In this document: one piece after another, positions 16,702 to 25,826 of the stretch
Position numbering within the stretch: the first letter of the stretch is position 1
How the letters are laid out: every line of letters starts with the position of its first letter
Assembly (NCBI RefSeq): GCF_042214795.1
Contig: NZ_CP090177.1
Location: 682,001-746,000, forward strand
Reading direction: 5' to 3'
DNA: 64,000 nt
DNA from: Arcobacter iocasae
GTDB lineage: Bacteria; Campylobacterota; Campylobacteria; Campylobacterales; Arcobacteraceae
The notes under the pieces: model-generated
Databases searched by the model: none
Told to the model about the DNA's origin: nothing
The model's input: only the letters and a program-made list of their open reading frames with translations
Made by a program: the position numbers and the translations under genes

Positions 16702-18390
16702 ATGAGAAGTGATGAAGTAAAAAAAGGCTATGACAGAGCACCTCATCGATCATTATTTAGAGCTACAGGACTAAAAGATGATGATTTTGGTAAGCCATTT
16801 ATTGGAGTTGCAAACTCTTTCATTGAAATTATTCCAGGACATTTTTTTCTAAACAAAGTTGCAGAAATAATAAAAGAAGAAATAAGAGCAAATGGTTGTG
16901 TTCCATTTGAGTTTAATACAATTGGTGTAGATGATGGTATTGCTATGGGGCACGATGGTATGTTATTTTCACTACCTTCAAGAGAATTAATAGCAAACTC
17001 TATTGAAACAGTTATGAATGCACACAAACTTGATGCAATGATTGCAATTCCAAACTGTGATAAAATCGTGCCAGGTATGATAATGGGGGCTATTAGAGTT
17101 GATGTTCCTACTGTTTTTGTAAGTGGTGGTCCAATGGCTAAAGGTCATACAAAAGATGGTGTACCTATTGACTTAGCAACTGCATTTGAAGCTGTTGGTA
17201 AATTTGAAAAAGGTGATATGACAGAAGAAGAACTTACAGATATTGAATGTAATGCCTGTCCAAGTGGAGGTTCATGTTCTGGTATGTTTACAGCCAACTC
17301 TATGAATACGCTTATGGAAGCTATGGGAATCGCCCTTCCTGGAAATGGAACAATCTTAGCTTTAACTCCTGAAAGAGAAGAGTTATATAGAAAAGCAGCA
17401 AGAAGAGTTTGTGAAATTGCAAAAGATAATGAATCAAGAGAAAAATTCAAATTATCAAATATCTTAAATGAAAATGCAGTTAGAAATGCCTTTGCTGTTG
17501 ATATGGCTATGGGTGGAAGTTCAAATACTGTTTTACACATGTTAGCTATTGCAAAAGAAGCTGGTGTTAATTTTGAATTAAGTGACATAAATGCTATTTC
17601 TAAAAGAGTTTCTCATATTGCTAAAATTTCTCCATCTTTATCTACTGTTCACATGGAAGATATCAATAAAGCAGGTGGAGTTAATGCAGTTATGAAAGAG
17701 ATGACAAAAAGAGGTGAAGATATCTTATTGGATAATTTAACTATCTCTGGTGAAACTCTTTATGAAAAAATAGCTGATGCTTATATAAAAGATACAAATA
17801 TTATACATACTATTGACAACCCATACTCAAATGTTGGAGGACTTGCAATTTTATATGGTAACTTGGCAGAACAAGGTGCTGTTATAAAAACTGCTGGTAT
17901 TACAGGAGCTAGAGCACTTACTGGTAAAGCAGTTTGTTTTGATGGACAACCTGAAGCCATAGCTGGAATCTTAGGTGGAAAAGTAAAAGCTGGTGATGTT
18001 GTAGTTATCAGATACGAAGGTCCAAAAGGTGGTCCTGGTATGCAAGAGATGTTAGCACCTACATCTTTAATCATGGGAATGGGACTTGGTGATAAAGTTG
18101 CACTTATTACTGATGGAAGATTTTCAGGAGCTACAAGAGGTGCAAGTATTGGACATGTATCACCAGAAGCGGCAGAAGGTGGAATGATTGGATTACTTAA
18201 AGATGGAGATGAAATTCATATTGATGTTGACCAATATATTTTAGAAGTGCATTTAAGTGATGAAGAAATAGCTAAAAGAAAAGCAGCATTTACACCACTT
18301 AAAAAACCACTAAAATCAAAATGGCTAGGACAATATAGAGCACTTGTAACAAATGCAAGTAGTGGTGCAGTTTTAAAAACTGACCTTTAA
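16702..18390 (+). CDS. ilvD: dihydroxy-acid dehydratase
   Basis: The 562-residue enzyme dehydrates 2,3-dihydroxy acids to 2-keto acids in valine, leucine and isoleucine synthesis. Iron-sulfur ligands are visible in IPNCDKIVPG and NACPSGGSCSGMFTANSMN, and the C-terminal substrate region has DGRFSGATRGASIGHVSPEA. Length is normal for IlvD. The ATG has AAGGA five bases upstream and a TATAAT box further up. It is transcribed divergently from the tRNA operon and stands alone, with a hairpin after its stop. Confidence 0.97.
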   Translation: MRSDEVKKGYDRAPHRSLFRATGLKDDDFGKPFIGVANSFIEIIPGHFFLNKVAEIIKEEIRANGCVPFEFNTIGVDDGIAMGHDGMLFSLPSRELIANSIETVMNAHKLDAMIAIPNCDKIVPGMIMGAIRVDVPTVFVSGGPMAKGHTKDGVPIDLATAFEAVGKFEKGDMTEEELTDIECNACPSGGSCSGMFTANSMNTLMEAMGIALPGNGTILALTPEREELYRKAARRVCEIAKDNESREKFKLSNILNENAVRNAFAVDMAMGGSSNTVLHMLAIAKEAGVNFELSDINAISKRVSHIAKISPSLSTVHMEDINKAGGVNAVMKEMTKRGEDILLDNLTISGETLYEKIADAYIKDTNIIHTIDNPYSNVGGLAILYGNLAEQGAVIKTAGITGARALTGKAVCFDGQPEAIAGILGGKVKAGDVVVIRYEGPKGGPGMQEMLAPTSLIMGMGLGDKVALITDGRFSGATRGASIGHVSPEAAEGGMIGLLKDGDEIHIDVDQYILEVHLSDEEIAKRKAAFTPLKKPLKSKWLGQYRALVTNASSGAVLKTDL

Positions 18391-18419
18391 TAAATCTTGG
18401 GAAAACCCACGATTTATTA
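18388..18419 (+). terminator. hairpin after ilvD
   Basis: A 14-base stem with one mismatch (TAATAAATCTTGGG against CCCACGATTTATTA) closes an AAAA loop and includes the ilvD stop. No T-run follows, so it may be a weak terminator or an mRNA 3'-end stabiliser. Confidence 0.5.
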
Positions 18420-18501
18420 ACAAATATTAATCAATCTATTAATTTTTCATTTACGCAAAGCAAATAAAATTTCATTATAAATAAATTTGAAAAGGATTCA
18501 C

Positions 18502-19944
18502 ATGAAAATAAAAAATGTTTTAATTTTTAATCAAAAATTATTAATCATTTCATCCTTACTTGCTGTAAATATGTTTGCAAAGAGTATTGATTTTGATATG
18601 GCACCCAAAAATCCACAAAGAGTAGCTCCTAGTAATATGAGTCAAATTTTATCATTTAATGATTCCATTAAAAACTCTATGCTTTCAGTGGTAAATATTT
18701 CTACAAAAACACACATGACTAGTCAAGATGGAAATGTTCCAATGGAGATGTTTAATGATCCTTTGTTTAGAAGGTTTTTTGGGGATCAATTTGGAAACCA
18801 ATTTAAGCAAAACAAAATCCAAAGAGCCCTTGGTTCTGGTGTAATTGTTTCAAAAGATGGTTATATAATTACAAATAATCATGTTGTAGAAAATGCAGAT
18901 GAAATAACAGTAACCTTATCAGGTGATACTACAGAATATACTGCAAAAGTAATAGGTAAAGATGCCGATTCAGACTTAGCAGTTATTAAAATCGATGCTA
19001 AAAACCTAACTCCAATAAAAGTAGCTAATGCAGATGATTTAAAAGTTGGAGATGTTATTTTTGCCATTGGAAATCCTTTTGGTATAGGAGAAACTGTAAC
19101 CCAAGGAATTATCTCAGCATTAAATAAAAATAGAGTTGGAATAAATAGATATGAAAACTTCATTCAAACTGATGCATCTATAAATCCAGGAAATTCTGGT
19201 GGTGCATTAGTTGATAGTAGAGGTGCCCTTATAGGTATCAATAGTGCAATTATCACAAGAAGTGGTGGTAACAATGGTATTGGTTTTGCAATTCCAATTA
19301 ATATGGTAAAAGAAGTAGCTACAAAACTTGTAGAAGAAGGAAAAGTAACTCGTGGCTATTTAGGTGTAGTTATTAATGATTTAACAAAAGAGTCAGCAAA
19401 AGTATATAATCACAAAAGTGGAGCACTTATCTTAGAAGTTGGAAGAGATACACCAGCTGCTAAATATGGTCTAAAAAGAGGTGATTTAATTTATGCAATA
19501 AATAATAAACCTATCAAAGATAGAGCTGCATTACAAAATACTATTGCTTCTTTTAAACCAAATGCTAAAATTATACTTCAATTAGAAAGAGATAAAAAAG
19601 ATGTAGTTATAAACGCTCAATTAGGCAATAGAGATGGCTTAATTATTAGTGAATCAGTCAATGGAACTATTCTAGGTGGCTTACAACTAAGTGATTTAGA
19701 TACAAATATCATAGATAGATTTAGACTTCCTAGAAATATAACAGGTGTTTTAGTTACAAATGTGAAACCAAAATCTGATGCTGAAAAAGTTGGTTTTCAA
19801 GCTGGTGATGTTATTATACAAATTGAAGATATTACAATAAATAGATTTTCAGATGTACAAGAAGCATTAAGAAAATATAATGACAAATATAAAAGAGTTT
19901 ATGTAAATAGACAAGGACAAACTATTTTATTAGTTATTAAATAA
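18502..19944 (+). CDS. htrA: periplasmic serine protease/chaperone HtrA (Do family)
   Basis: The 480-residue protein starts with a signal peptide (hydrophobic stretch LLIISSLLAVNMFA, residues 14-27). A trypsin-like domain follows with His127 (TNNHVVENA), Asp158 (DADSDLAVI) and Ser232 (NPGNSGGAL), then two PDZ domains (about 285-375 and 390-478). HtrA degrades or refolds misfolded envelope proteins. I chose the ATG at 18502 because AAAAGGA lies five bases upstream; a TTG at 18487 is open but would put the ribosome site inside the gene. The response-regulator and kinase genes follow directly, as in the htrA-cprRS arrangement of Campylobacter jejuni. Confidence 0.95.
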   Translation: MKIKNVLIFNQKLLIISSLLAVNMFAKSIDFDMAPKNPQRVAPSNMSQILSFNDSIKNSMLSVVNISTKTHMTSQDGNVPMEMFNDPLFRRFFGDQFGNQFKQNKIQRALGSGVIVSKDGYIITNNHVVENADEITVTLSGDTTEYTAKVIGKDADSDLAVIKIDAKNLTPIKVANADDLKVGDVIFAIGNPFGIGETVTQGIISALNKNRVGINRYENFIQTDASINPGNSGGALVDSRGALIGINSAIITRSGGNNGIGFAIPINMVKEVATKLVEEGKVTRGYLGVVINDLTKESAKVYNHKSGALILEVGRDTPAAKYGLKRGDLIYAINNKPIKDRAALQNTIASFKPNAKIILQLERDKKDVVINAQLGNRDGLIISESVNGTILGGLQLSDLDTNIIDRFRLPRNITGVLVTNVKPKSDAEKVGFQAGDVIIQIEDITINRFSDVQEALRKYNDKYKRVYVNRQGQTILLVIK

Positions 19945-19954
19945 AGGACTTACC

Positions 19955-20629
19955 ATAATTAAAGTATTAATGATAGAAGATGATTTAGAATTAGCTGAAA
20001 TCATCACAAACTATTTAAAACCCTTTGACATCGAAGTTACAAATACAGATAGCCCATATACTGGGCTATCTATAATTAAAACCGATCCGAGCTATAAACT
20101 TCTTATATTAGATTTAACCCTTCCTGAAATAGATGGTTTAGAGCTTATTCCAAAAATTAGAACAACATCCAATATTCCAATTATTATATCAAGTGCTAGA
20201 GATGATATTTTAGACAAAGTTATGGGATTAGAAAGGGGTGCTGATGATTATCTACCAAAACCTTATAATCCAAGAGAATTACAAGCTAGAATAAAAGCTA
20301 TTTTAAAAAGATTAAATATTGAACCAGTTAAAAAAAGTGAAAACTCTATTTTTGAATTAAGCTTAGAAAATATGAAAATATTTTTTAAAGATACGCTTTT
20401 AGATCTGACCATGGCAGAATTTGATATCTTAAAACTTCTTATACAAAGAAAAGGTGGAGTAGTTGCTAGAGAAGACTTTATCTATGACAGTTTGCATATT
20501 GAAGATGATAGTAGTCTAAAAAATATTGATGTTATGATATCAAGAATAAGAAATAAAATTGCATTAGTTGATAATTCAACCACTTACATTAAATCTGTAA
20601 GAGGAATAGGATACCAATTATCTATATGA
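19955..20629 (+). CDS. cprR: OmpR-family response regulator (CprR-like), apparent AUA start
   Basis: A receiver domain (IEDD acidic pair, phospho-acceptor in LILDLTLPE, SSARDD, Lys in LPKPYNPREL) is followed by a winged-helix DNA-binding domain (about 130-222; DVMISRIRNKI, VRGIGYQL). The order after htrA and before a kinase matches CprR of C. jejuni. The first ATG (19970) would remove IKVL, which forms the first beta strand of the receiver, and the only ribosome site, AAGGA at 19944-19948, is 21 bases away. Starting at ATA (19955), six bases after AAGGA, gives MIKVLMIEDD and places the phospho-acceptor at residue 53, where the family has it. ATT at 19958 is the other option. No ATG, GTG or TTG is available upstream in frame. 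Confidence 0.88.
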   Translation: MIKVLMIEDDLELAEIITNYLKPFDIEVTNTDSPYTGLSIIKTDPSYKLLILDLTLPEIDGLELIPKIRTTSNIPIIISSARDDILDKVMGLERGADDYLPKPYNPRELQARIKAILKRLNIEPVKKSENSIFELSLENMKIFFKDTLLDLTMAEFDILKLLIQRKGGVVAREDFIYDSLHIEDDSSLKNIDVMISRIRNKIALVDNSTTYIKSVRGIGYQLSI

Positions 20630-21846
20630 AAAATATATCTATAACTGCATTTATAAATACTATCTTTGTATTAGCCCTTGCTGCAATTACAACTACATTT
20701 TTATTTTTTGTAAAATTAGATAAAGAAAAGTCCAACCAAGAGAGACAACAAAGATATAGCATAATTGCTAATGGTGTGTTAAATAGCTTGGAACTACTAC
20801 CTAAAGAAGAACAACTTAAAAAACTATATTTACAGTTTGAAGTAAATCCCATAGAAGATAGAACAAAAAAGTTAGATATTATAAATCATGCAAAAGAGCT
20901 TATGTTTCAAGAATCTTCTTCTGGAAGAGTAAGGATTTATGAACACTATAATAAGTTCTATATTTATGTTCAAAAAATGAGCTATAATATTCTTCTATTA
21001 GATTTAAAATCAAAGCCCTATAATAGAAGTATTGCCTTAGTTATATACATATTTGCAGTTGCTATTTTTCTATCACTATATTTTGCTATACGAAGAAAAT
21101 TTATTCCTCTAAGAACACTAGACAAACAAATACAAAAATTCTCAAGTGGTGACAAAAATATAAAACTTGACTTCCAAAATAATGATGAAATAGGGAAAAT
21201 TGCAAAAAGCTTTAATGATGCAATAAGAAATATAAATAATCTAACAGACTCAAAAAATCTATTTATGCGAAATATGATGCATGAACTTAAAACTCCTATT
21301 ACAAAAGCTATGTTCATAGTTGAATCCCTTGAAGATGATAAAAATAAAGAAATATTAGGAAGAGCATTTGAAAGAATGAATAATATTATAAAAGAGTTAG
21401 CTACAGTTGAAAAACTCTCTTCTAATATGTCTGTTATTTACAAAGAAAATACAACATTCTTTAATATATACAAAAAAGCTATGAATATATTACTTATTGA
21501 TGCAAGTACAATTAGTACCAAAATGAGTAATTTTGACCTAAAAGTTGATATTGCACTATTTTCAATTACACTAAAAAACTTAATAGACAATGCAATAAAG
21601 TTTTCTCCAAATCACCATGCAACATTGATAGCCACACAAAAAAGAATAGAAGTTATCTCTAGTGGTGAAAAATTAAAATATGATTTAAATTATTATACAG
21701 AACCTTTTTCTCAAGAAGAGAAAAGAAAAGATGGTTTTGGATTAGGTTTATATATAGTGAAAACTACCATAGAACTGCATGACTTTAAGTTTAAGTATGC
21801 CTATGAAAATGGTAAAAATCACTTTATTATTGATATGAGTAAATAA
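20626..21846 (+). CDS. cprS: sensor histidine kinase (CprS-like)
   Basis: The 406-residue membrane kinase has a first helix at about 8-28, a short periplasmic sensor region to about 136, a second helix at about 138-155, a HAMP segment (to about 205), and the phospho-acceptor His219 in MMHELKTPITK. The ATPase domain is compact, with NLIDNAIKFSP (N box) and DGFGLGLYIVK (G box). It overlaps the response-regulator gene by 4 bases, so the two are translationally coupled and form a pair. By synteny with htrA it corresponds to CprS. The signal sensed cannot be read from the sequence. Confidence 0.88.
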   Translation: MKNISITAFINTIFVLALAAITTTFLFFVKLDKEKSNQERQQRYSIIANGVLNSLELLPKEEQLKKLYLQFEVNPIEDRTKKLDIINHAKELMFQESSSGRVRIYEHYNKFYIYVQKMSYNILLLDLKSKPYNRSIALVIYIFAVAIFLSLYFAIRRKFIPLRTLDKQIQKFSSGDKNIKLDFQNNDEIGKIAKSFNDAIRNINNLTDSKNLFMRNMMHELKTPITKAMFIVESLEDDKNKEILGRAFERMNNIIKELATVEKLSSNMSVIYKENTTFFNIYKKAMNILLIDASTISTKMSNFDLKVDIALFSITLKNLIDNAIKFSPNHHATLIATQKRIEVISSGEKLKYDLNYYTEPFSQEEKRKDGFGLGLYIVKTTIELHDFKFKYAYENGKNHFIIDMSK

Positions 21847-21852
21847 AATTAT

Positions 21853-23130
21853 TTACTCAATTATCATTTTATCTTCGACTCTAAACATTGTAAGATAAGG
21901 TAACCTTCCTGGTAACTTTATTTTATTTGTATTTCCACTGTGAACTGAGTCTAATTCTTTACCAGTTTCAGTTATTATCTTTTTAAAGTTAATATAATAT
22001 AGTCCATCTTTAAAATATATCTTTCCAATATCATTATCTACTTCATCAATCTTTGTATTTAAGGGAACAAAAATCTCTATATCTTCATTTGGATAAGTTT
22101 TATATTTACAATAAAAGTGCTCTTCATCTTCAGTTACAAGTCCACTTACTTCATAAGTACCTTTACTTAAGGCATACTCATGATTTTGAGAATCTGCTCT
22201 TTCAAATGGTCTGTGAATCAAGTAGGCATCAGTAAAGCCTCTGTTTTTAGTAGTTGCTAACTCTTTTTGATATTTTTCCGCTTCAAAATTATTTGTATAA
22301 AAGTCATCTATTGCCATTCTATAAGTATAAGCTGTAACTGCCGCATAATAAGGTGACTTAGTTCTTCCTTCAATTTTTATAGAATCAACTGCTCCACTTT
22401 TTAAGATCTCATCCACATGGCTAGCTAGGTTCATATCTTTTGCATTGAAAATATAAGTTCCTACACCTGGTTCTTCTTCGAGTCTGAACATTGTCCCATG
22501 ATCTTCATTTGCAGCATATAAAGTATACTCAAATCTACAATCATTAGCACAGCTTCCTCTATTAGGTACTCTTCCCATTTGAACAGCACTTACTAAACAT
22601 CTTCCACTATAGGCAAAACACATAGAACCATGAACAAATATCTCTATTTCCATATCTGGTAAATGTTTTTTTATTTCAGTTACATCTTTTAGACTTATTT
22701 CTCTTGCAGCTATTATTCTTCTAACACCCATGTCATAATATACTTGGGCATCTAGATAATTCATAACATTTGCTTGCGTTGAAAGGTGAATTGGAATATG
22801 AGGTGCAATTTCACGACAAAGTCTTACAACTCCAGGAGCAGCTACGATAAATGCATCAGGCCCTACTTCTGCCATTTGAACTATATGTTTTTTCAAAAGC
22901 TCAATTTGTGAATTAAAAGGGAATCCATTGATTGTAGCATATACTTTTTTGCCCAATGAGTGTGCGTAATCAATTCCTTCTTTAAAACTTTCAAAAGTAA
23001 ATTCTTTTCCTGATCTAATTCTTAAACTAAAGTGGCTAACCCCTCCATAAACAGCATCTGCTCCGTAAGCAATTGCTATTTTTAACTTTTCTAAATTTCC
23101 AGCGGGACTTAATAACTCCACTTTATTCAT
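21853..23130 (-). CDS. trhP: peptidase U32 family protein, probable tRNA uridine hydroxylase TrhP
   Basis: The 425-residue protein starts VELLSPAGNLEKLKIAIAYG and carries the U32 signature around CFAYSGRCLVSA followed by RGSCANDCR, which supplies the cluster of conserved cysteines. This matches the YegQ/TrhP branch, which hydroxylates the wobble uridine of tRNAs using prephenate and an iron-sulfur cluster; despite the family name it is not thought to be a protease. Its 3' end lies seven bases from the convergent kinase gene. The start is the first ATG; no operon partner is obvious. Confidence 0.85.
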   Translation of the reverse strand: MNKVELLSPAGNLEKLKIAIAYGADAVYGGVSHFSLRIRSGKEFTFESFKEGIDYAHSLGKKVYATINGFPFNSQIELLKKHIVQMAEVGPDAFIVAAPGVVRLCREIAPHIPIHLSTQANVMNYLDAQVYYDMGVRRIIAAREISLKDVTEIKKHLPDMEIEIFVHGSMCFAYSGRCLVSAVQMGRVPNRGSCANDCRFEYTLYAANEDHGTMFRLEEEPGVGTYIFNAKDMNLASHVDEILKSGAVDSIKIEGRTKSPYYAAVTAYTYRMAIDDFYTNNFEAEKYQKELATTKNRGFTDAYLIHRPFERADSQNHEYALSKGTYEVSGLVTEDEEHFYCKYKTYPNEDIEIFVPLNTKIDEVDNDIGKIYFKDGLYYINFKKIITETGKELDSVHSGNTNKIKLPGRLPYLTMFRVEDKMIIE

Positions 23131-23248
23131 TAATATTTCCTTGTAATAAACACTATTTTTATATTTTTGCGATTATAACTAAAAAAAAATATTAAAAAGA
23201 TGAGAAAAAAATATTAAAGTTTTCCCTTCAAATGGCATAAGAATTTGA

Positions 23249-24784
23249 TTATTTAGAGTCAACCAAATTTTTTGCAAATTCATATGCTTCTTTTGTAATA
23301 TTTTCTCCACTTATCATTCTAGAGATTTCTTCTATTTTGCCTTTGTCATCAAGTATTTTTACACTTGAAACACCATTTTGTTTATCTACAAAAAAGTGCT
23401 GATTGGCAGCTGCTGTTAATTGTGGCTGGTGTGATATTGCAAATATTTGGTATGATTTTGACAGCTCTTTTAGAACTGTTGCAATTGCATCACTCTCTTT
23501 TCCACTTAGGTTTGCATCAATCTCATCTAAAAACAAAATCCCATTATTTAAAATCTCAAATTTACTAATAGAAGTTAAAAGTGCAAGTCTTAGTCTATTA
23601 AACTCCCCTGAACTAATTGTTTCTAAATTAACACCATTTAAATCTAAAGCAACTTCATCTTTTCCTAAAGCATCTATTTGTTTATCTTTTAAATATATTT
23701 TTGCATTTGAAAGATATAAATATTTTAAATAATAATTGACTTTTTCTTCTAAAATCTTAGCACTACTATTTCTATAAACACTTAAGTTAGAAGCTAGCTC
23801 TTCTACTTTTCTAGTCAATACTTTTACTTTTTTTTCTAAAATTGTTTTTTCAAAAGAGATATTATCATAAGAGTCCAACTCCGCTTGTTTTTGCTCTTTG
23901 TACTCAATTGCCTCTTTTATAGAACCAAATCTTTTTTGCAAAGAAGAGAGTTTTTCAATTCTATCTAAAACAGCTTCTATATCTAATTCTTCTAATTCAG
24001 ATAAAGAATCACTAAAGTTCTCAAATATATTTTCTAATTCATTAATTGTTTCATCAAAAAATGAGCTATCTTTATCCATCGTATCTAAAGCTTTTGAAAC
24101 ACTTGTTCTATATTCAAAAATACCTTTTGCCATCAAAATAGCTTCTTCTATTTTATCTTTTTTAGCTAATCGTTTTTTTATCTCGTTCAGTTCTTCATAC
24201 TCATCAATTTTTGGGTTTATTGACTCAATCTTTTCAATTTCAAATTTAGCAAACTCTTTTAACTCTTCTAGTTTTGATTCATCATCATTTATTTTTTTTA
24301 GTTGTGAAGATATATTTGTGAGTTCTGAAAAACTCTCTTTATACTCTTTTAATACATTTTCAAAGCTAGCATCATTTGATGCGCTTAATCTATCTAAAAA
24401 TCTAACCAATCTAATACTATCAAAGTCACTATTATCTTTTAAATGAAGATGTTTAACTAAACTATTTGCAAATAGTGTAAGAGCTTTTTTTGAAATAGTT
24501 TGTGAATTTAAGAAATATCTAACTTTATCTTTTTTTAACTCTTTTATTATTATTTCATCATTTTTTTCTATTCCAAACTCTTCATAAGATATTTGTGAGT
24601 CTTCAATTGTTGTTTCACTTAAATCTGCTTTTGCCTCTTTTATTCCAAATAAAGCTAAAAAAGCATCCATCAGAATTGACTTCCCAGCACCAGAAGGTCC
24701 TGTAAATACTATCAAACCCTTTTCAAACTCCAAATCAACTTTTTGAAATGAAAGATAATTTTCTAAATAAAATCTATTAATCAT
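23249..24784 (-). CDS. recN: DNA repair protein RecN
   Basis: The 511-residue SMC-like ATPase acts in double-strand-break repair. Walker A is GPSGAGKS near the N-terminus (FTGPSGAGKSILMDAFLALF). Two long coiled-coil stretches rich in Glu, Lys and Leu fill about residues 140-370, and the C-terminus has ISSGEFNRLRLAL (signature) and LFLDEIDANLSG (Walker B). The start is placed at the ATG at 24784, giving MINRFYLENYLSF as in the family; an ATG at 24802 would overlap nadK by 13 bases. Length is typical for Campylobacterota, slightly shorter than the E. coli protein. Confidence 0.93.
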   Translation of the reverse strand: MINRFYLENYLSFQKVDLEFEKGLIVFTGPSGAGKSILMDAFLALFGIKEAKADLSETTIEDSQISYEEFGIEKNDEIIIKELKKDKVRYFLNSQTISKKALTLFANSLVKHLHLKDNSDFDSIRLVRFLDRLSASNDASFENVLKEYKESFSELTNISSQLKKINDDESKLEELKEFAKFEIEKIESINPKIDEYEELNEIKKRLAKKDKIEEAILMAKGIFEYRTSVSKALDTMDKDSSFFDETINELENIFENFSDSLSELEELDIEAVLDRIEKLSSLQKRFGSIKEAIEYKEQKQAELDSYDNISFEKTILEKKVKVLTRKVEELASNLSVYRNSSAKILEEKVNYYLKYLYLSNAKIYLKDKQIDALGKDEVALDLNGVNLETISSGEFNRLRLALLTSISKFEILNNGILFLDEIDANLSGKESDAIATVLKELSKSYQIFAISHQPQLTAAANQHFFVDKQNGVSSVKILDDKGKIEEISRMISGENITKEAYEFAKNLVDSK

Positions 24785-24789
24785 ATTTG

Positions 24790-25656
24790 TTAATTTCCCC
24801 ATCTTAATTTTTCATTTAATACTTCAAAATAGTTTCTTTGACATCTGTGAATTAGTCTTGCCTTATTAGGTGAAATCTCTATTTTGATAGTTTCGTTTTC
24901 ATTTATATCATAAATATCTTGACCATCTATTATTACCAAGGCCCCTTGTTTATCAGTGATTGTAAACTCAATTTTAAAATCAGCTGGAAGTACCAATGGT
25001 CTTTGAGTCAAACTATGAGGAGCAACTGGCGTTACAATAAAAGCTTCAGTTAAAGGATAAACAATAGGTCCACCAACAGATAAATTATAAGCAGTAGAAC
25101 CCGTAGGAGTAGAAATAATTACTCCATCTCCAAAATAAGAGTTAAAAGGTTTACCATCAATTTTTGCAGATAGACTTATCATCGAAGATACTGATTTTCT
25201 AGTAATTACTATATCATTAAAAGCAACAAAACTTTGCTCATTTGCACAGCCATTTATCATCATACGATGGTCAATTCTATATTCGTGTTTAAACATCAAA
25301 GATAAAAAATTTTCAACTTCACTAAATCTAATATCAGTCAAAAATCCCAAAGTTCCTAGATGGATACCAAGAACTGGAATATCAAATTTAAAACTTCTTC
25401 TAACTACAGAAATAAGAGTCCCATCTCCACCAATTGATACCAAAAAATCGCAAATTTGACATAAATTATCAAGTTCAATACCACCTTCATTAATCATAAG
25501 GGCACTTTGTTTTTCTAATATAACTTCTATATTAGCTTTTAAAAAGTGATTTTTAATGACCTCATAATCTTTTTTTATTTCAGGAGAATTGGGCTTTAAT
25601 ATAAAGCCTGCTTTTTTGATTTGGGTTAGTTTTTCATTACTTGTAGTTATTTTCAT
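24790..25656 (-). CDS. nadK: NAD kinase
   Basis: The 288-residue enzyme phosphorylates NAD to NADP. The nucleotide motif SIGGDGTLISVVRR is at about 93-106, and the NAD-binding segments FNDIVITRK and TPTGSTAYNLSVGGPIV follow. A TATAAT box ends seven bases before the ATG and no ribosome site is visible, so the message is probably leaderless. recN follows within five bases or overlaps, so the two share a transcript. Confidence 0.95.
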   Translation of the reverse strand: MKITTSNEKLTQIKKAGFILKPNSPEIKKDYEVIKNHFLKANIEVILEKQSALMINEGGIELDNLCQICDFLVSIGGDGTLISVVRRSFKFDIPVLGIHLGTLGFLTDIRFSEVENFLSLMFKHEYRIDHRMMINGCANEQSFVAFNDIVITRKSVSSMISLSAKIDGKPFNSYFGDGVIISTPTGSTAYNLSVGGPIVYPLTEAFIVTPVAPHSLTQRPLVLPADFKIEFTITDKQGALVIIDGQDIYDINENETIKIEISPNKARLIHRCQRNYFEVLNEKLRWGN

Positions 25657-25662
25657 GTTTGG

Positions 25663-25668
25663 ATTATA
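25663..25668 (-). promoter_or_regulatory. extended -10 box of nadK, leaderless start
   Basis: The minus strand reads TGA-TATAAT, then six bases, then the nadK ATG. The expected transcription start coincides with the start codon. Confidence 0.6.
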
Positions 25669-25771
25669 TCAAAATTATCTTTCATGTAAAGCATCATGAT
25701 TTATTTTTAAAATAGGTTTTAAAATAAAAGTTAAAATTGTTTTTTATAAAATCAAAAAAAAGTATGCTAAA

Positions 25772-25804
25772 AAAAACCCTAGCTTAATATAAGCTAGGGT
25801 TTTT
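25772..25804 (-). terminator. rho-independent terminator after fusA
   Basis: A perfect 15-base stem, AAAAACCCTAGCTTA against TAAGCTAGGGTTTTT, closes an ATA loop. It lies 22 bases past the fusA stop on the minus strand and has A/T runs on both sides, so it could work in either direction. Confidence 0.9.
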
Positions 25805-25826
25805 AATTTAAAAGCAGAAATGATAA

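Noticed and set aside
17145..17588. 147-codon open frame antisense to ilvD, and similar long antisense frames in aceE, aceF and recN
   Set aside because: They mirror strongly coding genes in AT-rich DNA, lack ribosome sites and have no family resemblance.
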